NCBI GenBank assembly: GCA_030272585.1
Contig: BSYQ01000002.1
Span: 5,828,001-5,892,000, forward strand
Direction of reading: 5' to 3'
Length of the DNA stretch: 64,000 nt
Source: Bryopsis sp. KO-2023
Taxonomy: Eukaryota; Chlorophyta; Ulvophyceae; Bryopsidales; Bryopsidaceae
Part shown: positions 1-11,760 of the stretch, one piece after another
Position numbering within the stretch: position 1 is the first letter of the stretch
Layout of the letters: every line of letters begins with the position of its first letter
Program-made: the position numbers and the translations under genes
Notes under the pieces: model-generated
The model's database searches: none
Told to the model about the DNA's origin: nothing
What the model saw: only the letters and a program-made list of their open reading frames with translations

Positions 1-987
1 TTTACGATAGAGGGTCAACACCACGCCTATCTCATTCTTAACACAAGGTTGAAGTTGGTGGAAAGGAGGCTATGGCTTACCGCACACATAGCACTTGATT
101 GTTGGACGGTATATATTTCTTGACACGACTCTATGGGCCTAGGATTAAAGTTGGGAACGGGGTTAGGTATTTGCATACTGGCGAGCTACACCTACTACAC
201 TCGGATTCAAGAAAACACTCCTTCAAGTTAGTCTGCAGTTTGATCATAAAAGTAGCTTTCGAAGAACGATGAGAGGAAGGGACGGCCAAAAATAAAATAC
301 ACGATCGTGAGGAAAGCGAACAATGATGTACGTAATAAGCGTGTCTCACAACACTTAGAAAAGACATCGTGCAAAGGATGAAAATAAATTGCTGGTGGAG
401 ACTCTCTACTAGAGAGGAACTCGTCGATGAGCGATGATGGGTTGATTGACGAGACTTCTTACGGGGTACGGTAGCGTTGGCATAATGAGCGACGGTGGGT
501 CTAAGAAAAGAGGCTATGAATAAGAAAGCCGACTTTTCGGAGGTAAAAAAGACTTTGTCAAGGCTCCTGATAGAAGAACAACAGAAAACGTCGAGGGGTA
601 ACGCCAAGAGGGGCGAGTCACCCCCCTTCCCCACCCCACCCTTGCCTAAGAAAAAAGTCCGTGACAAGGTTGAACTTCCAAGGCCTTCTTCTCCTTTCTT
701 TTTTTTTCTTTTCTCTTAATTGTTTCTTTTGCAAAACGCTCCAAATACTTTGAATGACTTCCAGAAAAAGTTAAAGAACTTGAACGAAAAAAGGAGCTTC
801 ATCATTGTCTCTTTCTATAGATATTCAACCATGATCTGAAGTCTTTTTCCCATTTTACACATGGTAGGAAAAACCACGCAACGTATATCGTGTCGTTGGC
901 CCTAACGTATGGGGAGAAAAGAAAAAAAGAAAAAGTACAAGGTTGCATGGTTAAAGCTTGTACACCTCCAAGGTATCGACTAAAAGT
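1..987. other. no gene recognised
   Basis: Open frames occur here (131-667 minus, 495-719 plus), but they have no recognisable domain, no splice-site support and overlap each other on opposite strands. The sequence has the mixed composition of the decayed repeats downstream. I see nothing that supports a gene. Confidence 0.4.
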
Positions 988-989
988 TA

Positions 990-1857
990 CTTACTCCGTC
1001 CGAATTTAACTGTCCACTTATGTTTGGGGTTACAGTTCACGAATGAGACATCCAATTGATGTGAAATTTTGTGGCCAGCATCTCTGATACACGTTGATGA
1101 AGCCCACGAAATTTCAGATCCATTGATCGAGAGGTTGCGATGCAGTGACTCCGAAACCAGAAACGAAGCAAAACCTCGATTTTCACTTCGACGACTTTTA
1201 CAATTTGCATACTAAAATTGATTCAAAATTGTAAGATACTGTTGTAAAGCAACAATATAGACTTCGTAAAGTGTATCCCCAAAATTTGCTCTGAAAATTC
1301 CACCTGGCCTCTCGTGTAATGCGCTTGGCATTCCGTATCATAATCCTATTTTCTAGGCAGCTTGGTCACTTTCGCTCCTATTTTCGAGCGAACTGGCGCG
1401 CAGAGGTCTCTTGAATTGCGTTTCCGACGTTTGCGAGGTCGAGGTGGAGTTCGCGCATTGCGTCGCTATTTTCGGTTTCAGAGGTCGACTTTCCTCGGTT
1501 TTATAGTCGTCACGATTTACTGAACGACGACATCGTGCGTTGCTCACTGGTTCAATTACGACGAAATTTTGTGAGCTCGCCACAGAACATGTTAAGAATG
1601 TGTTAACAAAATTTTGTGGCAAACGATGAACGTTTGACGTGTCAAAACGTTCACAGGAAGGTGAAAATCGAGGTTTTGCTTCGTTTCTGTTTTCGGAGTC
1701 ACTGCATCGCAACCTCTCTATCAATGGATCTGAAATTTTGTGGGCTTTATCTACGTGTATCAGAGATGCTGGCCACAAAATTTCACATCAATTGGATGTC
1801 TCATTCGTGAACTGTAACCCCAAACATAAGTGGACAGTTAAATTCGGACAGAGTAAG
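990..1857. mobile_element. TA-flanked inverted-repeat DNA element (Tc1/mariner or Stowaway-like)
   Basis: Two arms of about 200 bp, 990-1190 and 1655-1857, are inverted copies of each other with scattered differences. The outer ends read CTTACTCCGTCCGAATTTAA on the left, and the right end in reverse complement differs by one base there. Each end is flanked by the dinucleotide TA (988-989 and 1858-1859), as expected of a Tc1/mariner target duplication. The CTCCGTCC core resembles the ends of Stowaway MITEs. The middle (1190-1655) carries no recognisable transposase, so this is non-autonomous. Open frames inside are shadows of the arms. Confidence 0.75.
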
Positions 1858-1859
1858 TA

Positions 1860-3780
1860 TTTGCTAGCAATTGTATAAGACTCCTCCTAGCAAATGCCCT
1901 TTTCGCCAGCAAGTTTTCTACAGGTTGCACTCCGAGCCCCACGTACAGCGCAGAAAAACTGAGCCGCCGCAAAGTTTTTTTTTAGGATATAATGAAAGGA
2001 TGTAGAGCAAACTTAGTGTGTGCACATCTCGTTGAGTTTTTTTGGTAGTTGAATACGTTGAACTATCAAAATTTGTGTGTAGTACCACATCGTTAGATCA
2101 ATAATGTTCACAGAGTTCTATTGTACGATGTATTTGTGAAGAAAAACCTTTGTCCGATGTTTGAAGAACCAAGACCAGGCCCTTCGAAAATGAATAAAAG
2201 AAAGGAAAAGAAACGTCAAGGAAAACTTTCCTCGACAATCGAAGGAAGATTGTTCAACTCGGGTTGTGCTTGTAAAAAAACTCAGAGCACTTCATGATTT
2301 TAACGATAGATTTCTTAAAGTGCTAGTCGGAGGAAATATATGGATCTGACTCTCTCTCTCAATTTTTCGGCACCCATTCTTGAGGAAATTCGACATGCAA
2401 CTTCCAAGAGCCATCCTTATAACGCTACCGTTAGCTTCCGGACGGTCTTGATGCAATACTTAACATCACGCTCGAGGACAGATTCGATCTCTTTGGACTG
2501 CTCTAGGAAAGGCACGAGGAGCAATTGGAGCGACGTATCAAGTCACTTGCTCGGGGAAAAGATTTTCCACAGAGAGAGTTAGCATCATGAATATGAGCAA
2601 GAATATCTCGCTTCGAGGAGATCACATACATTCGCACATACATTAGTAGATCTTGATGTCACAAATTGAAGGTAATTTTCTGTATATATCATCAGTTGGA
2701 CTGCAAGATGATCGCAAAGACACTTCAGAAAGACGAAGACCATAAAAGAAAGCAATTGAAACTATTTGTGTTTTTGTTTTAGTTCATGGTGCTGGTGACA
2801 ATGAAGATAAAGTCGGAATCGGAAGCCCCCGCTTGGAAAGAATTGCTTGGGTATTTGAATCCGAGCGGGAAACTCGAAGCGGACAGTCTGCAAGTGCACA
2901 AGAGGCAGACTGATAGTGAAGCTCGTGGGTGACGCAATAGTGGTTGGCTGTGTTAGTTGGATTCGTGATAACTTGCGGGCTGACGCAAGTATACTTGTGG
3001 GGTTTGTTGATTTAGATAACTCTCTAGTTAACGCGGCTGTGAACGCTACTAGAGCACTTGGGTGGAAGTGATTGCGGCAGGCAAACACTCACACCCACAA
3101 ACACACACAAGCGAGAACACACCAATCCCACGAATCCCGGTTACAAGTAAACTAGAATGTCAAATGAACGAGTGGGTCTCTTTTATACCCCTAAGTGTAG
3201 TACACTGACGCATGCCCCAACCTCAGTCTAATGTGTCTAACATGTGAATCCCACATGCGTCAGCTACCCTCGTCCCCTACCCAGACTACCTCGTGAGCAC
3301 TAAAATACTAACACAGACCGCCACAGGAACGGTAGTTGTCCAGGATTTGATGGCTTTTTGGATGTTATGAACAATAAGCCTCTTATTTTAGTGAATTGGT
3401 GTAGGTAAAGGAAGCTTCCGTCACAAAGGAAGAAAGGGGGTCCGCAAAAAAATTAGCATTGGAATCAAACCGAGAAATCCACTTGAACGAGGTTTTGAGA
3501 GAAAATAGAATAGATTAAAATAATTTTGTGCAAAGAAATAATGCGATATATGCAACGCGATGATCGATGGAATGGTTGTACGTTATGCTATGTTCGCAAA
3601 TGGAATCGAGCACCTGAAACGGATTTATGTAGAGGACGTTGAGGAAGTTTGCTAAAGAAAGCTTAGTAAAGAAGCTATGTTTTATTCCAAAATCTCCCCA
3701 AGACTAGAAATCAATAAAGCTAATCATGAACATGTGTGACAAGCTCAAAGTGGTGAAATCATTTTGTGGTGAAAGAACAT
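1860..3780. other. decayed repeat DNA, no gene
   Basis: No open frame here has a recognisable domain. Around 3100-3300 there is a C-rich stretch with a TATAAAA-like word on the minus strand (ttttatacccc at about 3181). It shares short blocks (GGTTACA, AATGTCAAA, TTTTATACC in the same order) with the solo LTR at 58519-58747. It may be a distant, undated relative of that LTR, but I cannot define its ends. Confidence 0.3.
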
Positions 3781-3811
3781 TTATTACAAAAAGAGTCCTT
3801 ACAATAGATAA

Positions 3812-3890
3812 TGGGCGCCCATGGTGACCGCCATAAATCACGCGAGGTTCGCAAGTTGAGGGTTCAATTCCCCGAGGGTAGCGGTTTGGT
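3812..3890 (+). repeat. tRNA-derived SINE head
   Basis: The segment has the spacing of a pol III type 2 promoter: an A-box-like TGGTGACCGCC at about 3820 and, about 45 bp later, a B box GGTTCAATTCC that fits the consensus GGTTCRANYCC. It cannot be folded into a complete tRNA because the acceptor ends do not pair. I therefore read it as a tRNA-derived SINE head rather than a tRNA gene. The tail may run to about 3960. Confidence 0.45.
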
Positions 3891-4241
3891 TGATATTCGT
3901 TTTCGTTATGTGCAAATCTCGATTCTCGAAAAAGGGGATTAAAACAATACTCCACTCGAAGTTTTATCGAGCAAGAATACTATATATAGAAATAGAGAAG
4001 TACAAACTCCGGTGCGCGCTAAGAAGCGTTTGAAGATACACAAGCGACAAACTCATAAGTTTTGAGGTTTTATCTTTTTCTTAGAAAGTGTGCTTAAAGT
4101 GAAAATCACCTGGAACCAGGTGAGCTTCCAGGTTTCAATTTCATCATAGGGGAGTTAAATTGACTAGGTCATGTTCTTATATCTATTCAGGAATACCCTG
4201 CAGATCTCGAACATCATTTTGATTTTGAAGATCGTCCGTCC

Positions 4242-4526
4242 TTGTGGCTAGATCGGGCGAAGGAAGTGATCGTCACAGAGTTAGAGAAAGGCATCATCAT
4301 TAATCAAAAGGGGCTCTCAATCACGACTGTGGCACACGTGCACAGAAAGGCAACGACGGAAATGTTGGAGAAGATGTATAAGGAGTGTTGTGATATTGCT
4401 AGGGTGGTTATTGACCTAACCAGCTGCGATATGTTTGATGATGACATCCCGATCCAAGAGTTTGTAGAGGTTGAAGTTAGGGGAAGGCACATTGTTAAGA
4501 ATTTATTAATGATCTATTACAATTAA
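4242..4526 (+). pseudogene. unassigned open frame in repeat DNA
   Basis: This is an open stretch of 94 codons that also continues open upstream (reading PADLEHHFDFEDRPSLWLDR from about 4198). It is acidic and helical in character, with pairs such as VTELEKG and MLEKMYKECCDI. I recognise no domain. Given the surroundings it is more likely a fragment of an old retroelement protein than a host gene. Only its length and amino-acid-like composition support it. Confidence 0.2.
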
Positions 4527-4529
4527 CAA

Positions 4530-7500
4530 GATCCGCGCAGATTTGTTCTATTTTGTGTGGATTTGGGGCCTCTATCATCAAATCGAGTTGAAATAAAATC
4601 CCATGCTTGTGAGATCAGGAAAACGGAATAACGTTTTTAGTCAATAACGTTTTTAATCAATCGTCCGGCTTCCGTCTCAGGTATATGGACACGTATCATG
4701 TTGGGTGGAGTGCAGAGGCCGATAAGGGGGACGACTTTTCTCTCGGAGCTAGCCCGGCAACTGTTTCCTCCAATAATCGAACGTGGGCTTCTATTGTAGG
4801 TAAAAATGTTTATTGCGAAGGTTTTGATGAACAAAGAGGAATCGCTATTTTAAATAGTTCTTCCGTCACAAATATAGATGATAGAACATGATTGAATTGA
4901 TACGATGTGGCAGTAGAACACAAACCCATTAAATTCCCAATCGAACTGGGCGTCCCAAGATGCCTCCAAAACGCAGCAAATCCTAATATTTCACATATAT
5001 GCGCAAGGCCACCGTCGCTATTGGCGAATTAATGATTGTGTGGAGATGATGATCCATTTAGTCAACGGCGTGAATCTTTTCGGTTTCTAGTTCGGTTCTC
5101 GGTGCACCTCTAGCAACGACGTGTCGTGTTTGGTGGAGGGTGTTACAGCCATGCCAATTATGACGAAGGGGGTCGAAAATTTCGAAGAGTTGATATCGAA
5201 GCCCGTTCTTTTTTGGCGACTCAACGCTTGAGTGCGATTACACAACATAGTAAAACTGCTTGGATGTGATTGGTTTTGTTATCCGTCCATGAAACCTGTA
5301 GCGGCTAACAAAACCACACGATCCCACGTCACACAAGAAAAAAAAAAAGATAGGAGAAGAAGCGCGTGCGTGCAACGTTTTTTTAGACCTCGTTGTCGCA
5401 TCACGCTTGAAAGGGGTGACAAGAGGAGGTGGGAAACGTAGATTTGACTCGCGCACTTCCTGACCAAAAAAGGACTATGAGTTACACATTTCACAAGCGT
5501 GTAATAGAAAAAAAAGGGGGTTATTGTGCGACCCAAGCGCTAACTAGCGGCGATTGATCGCGAGTTATTGAAATATTAGTTGTTTTGGCGAGTGTTTAAC
5601 TAGTATGGTCGCCGGCGGCGACTCGCCGCTCTAGCCACGATAAAAAGGTGAGAATTACCTTGTACGTCACCGCCGAAGTTGGGGACTCCTTGCTATGCGA
5701 TCGTTCTCAAATGAGAAACCAAGAATGTGGTCACTCAACGGACAGTTTAAAGAATTGATTAAAAAGTGACGATTAATTTGATGGACCTGAAATAGCGGCT
5801 TTAAAGCAGTTGCTTGAGGATTTCAAAATGGTCTATAGAAAAACGCTCTCCCACTAATTTTTTATATTTCAAAATCCATATTTTTGGATGCCTTAAATTG
5901 ACCATACAAAAATATGGTTACTCGGGGGTCTGTAGCGCCAACATTACAAGGGCTATGAGTTGTTGGGAGAGATAGGGAGGAAAAAAAAATCAACAACGGC
6001 CCCTATATATACTAGTAGCATAGTAAACTACATTAGCTTAGAGACGGTTCCACAATTGGGATTACAAGTTGTGATTTCCAACATAAACCAAGGGAGACTA
6101 CAATCAAGATTTTCGATTGGACTGCTCTCTGGCAAGTCCATAGGCAGTTGCCATGGATCTCGATTCACCCGCACAATTGAATTAAACTGCACTTCGATGC
6201 ACATGTACTACCCAAAAACGGGTATCCAAATTTATTGGGTTTAGTATCGTTGACTACATTTGAAGATATCTAAAATTCGATTGTTAGAGTACGAAGCGCC
6301 ACTAAATTTATGGTGAAACACACTACCCTATTTACTGATATTAGATTAAAGATCGGAAGACGATTATCTCTTCAAGTTGTTCCTCACATGGATTACCTAT
6401 AGCTTTTTACGCCGAAAATCCAGAATATGAGGGCGAAGTGAATCGTTCTAATATCTGTAACCTTGGAGGCCATAGTTACACTACAAATATATTGAAGTTA
6501 AGAAATACAAAGAAAACTCCACGTTCTTGAAGAATGTGACGAACCTTTTTCAAAAGTAAATTAAAAAAGAAAACATCTTCAAATGTTGTCAAGCGACGAG
6601 TTGAGAGAGTCCTCATGTGGTGTTACCTCAAAAAAGAATGTACTCGCGCGTTTGTTGTTAAGTGCTCAACGCTTCTCACCTTCGTTGGCAATTGCTAGTT
6701 ATTTACCTTTTGTTAGTTCTTTGTTTCCAGTTTCTCGTGGGAAACTTCAGAAACGCTGACGAAGTTCGTATCAAGTTACGGGGAGGTTGCTTTTCTCTCA
6801 ATAGGTGATGCTCGAAAGACAACTCGTTTTTTCCATAAGAATCAAACAAGCGATTCATTGATTGACTTCTTCCAAATCACTTGACAAGGTAATAAAGCTC
6901 AAGATTGAATAAATATCGAGGAAGAAGACGCTATAGTGGAGGGTGGCTTCGATGTATTAGTGGTGTGTGGAATAATAATTTTAACTCGAGTTGTCTCAAA
7001 AAGTGCAAAAAGAAATCGATCCATAAAGAAATCGATCCACATGGTAGAAGTGGCAATCATATCGGCGTCAATTTATCCATATGGCTTTCTCTACAACGTT
7101 AAGCAAAACCGCACTACGATAAGGTAAACTAAGGGGATTGTCCCTATTGCCAGACCAAAGTATCGTCCAATTTATCGAGTCTTATTGGATATCGAGTCTT
7201 TCAATATTATGGACGAATACACCTAGCAAATTTTCTTGATTCTTAAGATTCTTTACCCGATTAATAAAGCACTTGCAACACACAAGCCTGAGCCTACCAC
7301 CAAACCACCGTAATCGTTTTACCTGACCTAGATAATTCCGGACGCAATTAACACAAATATTATCCACCTATCGAAGAGTTATATCTAGGAGTTGTAGGAC
7401 GGATATAACATGTTTATTGTAACAATAGCTATCTGACAGCCGTAATGGTATACTCTTCCCGCATGGTGAGGATGTTCAAGTGTAAATTGTGTATTCAAAC

Positions 7501-9110
7501 TACTGTGGGCAGGCTAGTGCCCGTAACTATACCCCCATTAGACCTCATTACAATTCGTGTAAATCTCGAACGTTTTTTCGAAAAAAGCTCGCATGATGTA
7601 TTGTCAATTATTCACATCAAAGTCATTTCTATCGAGCCTAATATTTGTTACATCTTCCCTACATGTATATATGGCGTACAAAGCTACAATGAGGTCACGA
7701 ATCGCAAGTTGTGCTCCGGTTTCAGCCGCATTATATACTATGCTTAAGCATCTGAGAAGAGGTAAGACTCTAAGCGTGAGCGACCCTGAAAAGTTTTCCC
7801 GATGGTAGGTTGAAGTACACGAGAGAAACCGTAATGTTCGAGAGCTCACTAATCAAGGAATTGCAGAATATTGGGCTTGTTGGCTTTACGTCACCAAGCC
7901 TGGCTGGTTTTCTCAGGGTTCGGGTATATGACTTCACCCAGTATTATTTAAGCATAATCATGAGCTATTGACTCACATATCAAAAAGAACTCAACAGTTA
8001 GTGTAGCTAGAGCTTGAGTCGTGGTGGGCTAGAGGTCAAAGCATATCTTTTTGTACGTAGAGGAGAGAAACGTAGTAGTTAATATACGTAGTTAATTTAC
8101 TTGCGGATGGCGTTCATAAAACGCCGTACTTGGTGAACCATGTAGCAGCCGCCATTGCAACGGGGACACATACATATACTTGGATTGCCAATAACTCGAG
8201 GAGAGAACAAAGTCATTCTAGATAGAGTTAACTACTAAACTAGGTAGCCCATGACCCAAGGATTAAAGACTGTTGCTCTTGCATCAGCTGCCAAATTTTC
8301 AGTACTGGATATTGTACTTCGATTCGGAAAACTAAAGTCTAACTCATACGGACAACTCCTACGTTTCCGTTTCATACTAGATGAATTGTATGAGAATTAA
8401 AGAATCAGTCATTCATTCTTCATGCCCTACTACTCAACCTCACACGGTGGAGGCGAAGCAAGATAGAAAAAACGTGTTGGACTTCTCAAGGATAAAGTGG
8501 AAAAAACTCTACCGGTTTTGCTAAGTTTCATAAGGAAACAAGTCGACTATTCCATTTGGTCTTTTTACCCCTCTCCCTTTTTATTATCCGGATTTAATGC
8601 GAAAGCTATTCGAAACAATAGAGTATGTCGAACCAAAGTTCAACCCTGTAGTTCTAGACGATATAGATAATATAAGTCAAGCGGGTCTCCTACAATCGCT
8701 TTCTTACTCAAGATCATCCCCTAAGGTGATCCGAAGTATGTTACAATCCAAAGGGCACTCCCTATTCATGATATTAATTGCTCACTTAAAAAAGACAATC
8801 GTTTGTGTATCAAGAAAGTCAATCAAATAATAGAGAAGAGCATATTCCACCATGCTGAAGGAGAGAAGTCATACATAATGATGTTTGGCAAGTGGAATGA
8901 CCCGTTTTGCTTGGATATGCTCGTAGGAAAAAATACTATTCAACACTCTGCAATTCCCAAGGGCTAGTTGCTAATATGGACGCGAATACCTGAAAGGGGG
9001 GATGCAAAAATATATTCAAAATATATATTAGGGAATAATTTAGGCGTGGTGATAGGCACTCGGACGAAACGGTGAAGAAACCATCATAGAAGGAGGAGGA
9101 CAGATAAACA
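4530..9110. other. decayed repeat DNA, no gene
   Basis: There are only short open frames on both strands, none with a motif I recognise. The segment has no splice-like structure comparable with the 31-35 kb genes. A near-perfect GC palindrome (GCGGCGACTCGCCGC, about 5614-5632) is visible but has no assignable role. I see no tRNA, rRNA or intact mobile element. Confidence 0.35.
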
Positions 9111-9149
9111 TTTTGTTTGCTTTGTTGATAGTAGCTTCGATTCTCCTGC

Positions 9150-9290
9150 TCATCCCGTTTTCCCGTTCATCCCGCTTACCCCGCTCATCCCGTTCGCCCC
9201 GCTCATCCCGTTCGCCCCGCTCATCCCGTTCGCCCCGCTCATCCCGTTTATCCCGTTTATCTCGTTCATCATCAAGCCGACGAGGATCAA
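9150..9290. repeat. 18-bp minisatellite
   Basis: The unit CCGCTCATCCCGTTCGCC occurs three times perfectly from about 9181 to 9234, flanked by degenerate 9-bp half units on both sides. On the minus strand one frame reads repeats of RDERGE, on the plus strand SRSSRSP-like repeats. These low-complexity peptides are by-products of the repeat and I do not call a gene here. Confidence 0.85.
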
Positions 9291-9606
9291 GGTAGAGGAT
9301 GGGCTCTCTTATGGCGAGAACCATGGGAATATGGCCCATATGTTTGATAAGCCGATGTATAAGGCCTGATCATTTTGATCCGAGAGAGTTCTTTCAACGG
9401 ATACATTTTGGTCTTTGAGTTAGACGAGCGTCAGGGCTCAAGCAGGTGGAGCCAAGGTATTTGCAAGATATGCCGCCATAGTAGTGGGAGTGACCTTTTT
9501 TACCTTCCTATAGGGTGGTACTCCAAAATATTCGTTCTTTAGCGAACCAAGTTCGCCAATAAGCGGGTCGATATTGTCTTAGACGTGTGCGCATCCGTGT
9601 TTTGTT

Positions 9607-9900
9607 ATGCAAAATAGTGTCTTGCCGGCCGTTTTTTTTGGTTGTGAAGTGTGGGGCATGGAGCTCCAGACGCGTGACTGCAAGACGCTTGAGGCGATGA
9701 AATTGTCTTTTTTCCGCTGGGTGTTGAGTTTACCAAATTAAACCGTCCCTTGCTTTGTTTATTTGTAACTAAGGGAACTACCGGTAAGATCGTTGGTTAT
9801 GTTGCGCATCTTGAGGTATCATAACTCGTCCCAGTTGAGGGCCGCAATGGGACGGATCAAATCAATTGCAAAGTGAGGTGACAAGGTGTTTTCAACACGT
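9607..9900 (+). mobile_element. LINE retrotransposon 3' fragment (reverse transcriptase C-terminal tail)
   Basis: The frame 9607-9741 reads SVLPAVFFGCEVWGM followed by an FFRWVLSLP block. That matches the conserved thumb region of endonuclease-type LINE reverse transcriptases (VLPxLLYGxEVWG ... FLRxxLxLP), known from memory of R1/Jockey/RTE-like elements. A stop (TAA, 9739-9741) ends the frame. Similar LINE-like sequence (LRELPVRSLVMLRILRY) follows in another frame to about 9850, so the copy is frameshifted as well as 5' truncated. The catalytic YxDD part would lie upstream and I do not see it. Confidence 0.6.
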
Positions 9901-10415
9901 ACGAACAGCAGGGGACAGGTCGACACATCAAACGCATCCTGCAGCAAAGCGCGTAATAAAAAAAGGACGAACTAACCTTCGTTCCACTCTTAATCAGCAC
10001 AAAAAGGACCACAGATTAGGGCGAAACAAGACAAACAAGACAAACCAAGCGAAACCAAGACCATGGCGAACTTCGGAAATACGACACGCCAATTCCAGGC
10101 TGCGTGCAAAGCAAGAGAAGAGGAATGGAAAAATAGGTTCAAGTCACCGGAGTAAAGGGCGAGGTTTTTCGAGAAGTTACCTTAAGGTACAAGGGAATGC
10201 GTCGGTTTTGGTTGAATCGTCTGAAAGACAAAGTTCCGGAAACGATGCAAGGTGGTGTGGAAGCGCTGGAGATTGTGGATGTGATCGACCATTCATGGCA
10301 CCATGAATACTCGAATCGAAGGAACTCCGGAGTTAACAAAAGAGACATAGAAAAAGCCAAAAATCCACATGTATGTCTAGATAACTTTTCCGTGGAAAAA
10401 GTGGCGACATTTTAG
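9866..10415 (+). pseudogene. basic open frames of unknown origin
   Basis: A 146-codon open frame (9866-10306) is rich in Lys, Arg, Asn and Thr. It overlaps a second frame (10197-10415) that reads as a more ordinary protein (FWLNRLKDKVPETMQGGVEA). Neither shows a family motif. Lying directly after the LINE fragment, they may be other decayed repeat sequence. No splice sites or start context favour a host gene. Confidence 0.2.
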
Positions 10416-10419
10416 ATCC

Positions 10420-11760
10420 ATTATCACTTACTAAGTAGGTAATGGATGGCTACCATATTTGAGCATCGGATAGCTTAGATAAGATCTCAAACAACCTCTA
10501 AACATCCAGGGTCTATTGAATGAGATGTGTTGGATTTTTTATTCAAGCAAATCTACTTAAGGAGATTAACTTAAGGTGAGATAGATTGTTTGAAACTGTG
10601 GCGTTAGGTATTTTCTAAAGTTGGACAAGGCAATCACCTATTTTGCTATAAAGCCGTAACAAAGTTAACCACATAATGGGCAACCGGATTTCAGTGTGCC
10701 ACCTAAGTAGGCGACAAGATGATACTCGAACTCAAGTATTTTCAATAAATTTTTATAGGAGAGTCGTGTAGAAATATACATCCCCTGGACGGCTTCCAAT
10801 GACCAAGGGCCATGTCACCATTACTAGAACGGTCAGTGTAGGGGGTCGTCCCCCACGTGATTGGTGGCGAAAGGGCGACCTAGCACACGATATAAGTTTA
10901 CCCCAAGGGTACTTGTCGTGGCATCAAGCCTTGTTAGTTGAACCAGCGCTTCAAGCATGAATATCAACCAGTGGAGAGTACGTGGGACCTTAGAAGTGTG
11001 ACGTCCGTGGGTACGACGACTTATCTTTGGTCGAATGGGAGAGATTTGGTCTAGAGCGCTTTAGCACAATGCAAATAGGAGGCCTAAGGGGGTAGGCACA
11101 TTGGTTTTGTTTGAGCACACGGGTGTAGTGTACGCATCACGAAACGACGTCAACCAGTGCTCCCTGTGGGAGTCCCTTCAGCATTAGAGGAGCAAACGAG
11201 CTACAAAAGGCGGAGTAGGGATGTTGGAATACATAAAGAGTTAGAATATAATGAGTTCAACATCGGATAAGCAAGAAAGTTTTGAAAAATAACTAAAAAA
11301 GGATCATTAGTAAACGTGTCGATAGCAAGTTGGAATACGTGAGGGCATACAAGAATGTCGAGAGTTAGAGAAGCGATGAGCACCCCTCGAGGCAATTCTA
11401 GTCGACAAAACACAACCTTTCGAGATGTTGCAACCATCTATATACTTGAAGTGTCGAAGACTCGAGAAGCTAACAAAGTCAATCTTGTTCAATTCGAGAA
11501 GCGACGCACAAAAAATATTACATGATGCCCTTATGGCGTTACACAACATAGACACAATTGAGACAATGGAGAGCTGCAATATCTTGAGAAAGCCAATTGT
11601 GGCAAAAGCTTGGCTCACAAATTCACAAGCTGGAGAAGCTTAGGCGGATCACCGCAAGTTTTGGATTAAATTTAAGTCGGTGATTGTTCTCGGAGGAAAA
11701 CCTTGCCACCGGCTCCATTTTGAACGAGGGCCTATCCTATCCCAATAGATGCGGTAGCCG
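10420..11760. other. decayed repeat DNA, no gene
   Basis: There are short open frames on both strands at 11201-11640, with no recognised domain and nothing that marks an exon. I see no structural RNA. Confidence 0.35.

Noticed and set aside
131-667. 178-codon gene on the minus strand
   Set aside because: Ser/Phe/His-rich with no domain, no splice or start context, and overlapped by an open frame on the other strand.
5600-5640. Regulatory palindrome GCGGCGACTCGCCGC
   Set aside because: The palindrome is real, but it is isolated in decayed DNA and nothing near it needs regulation.
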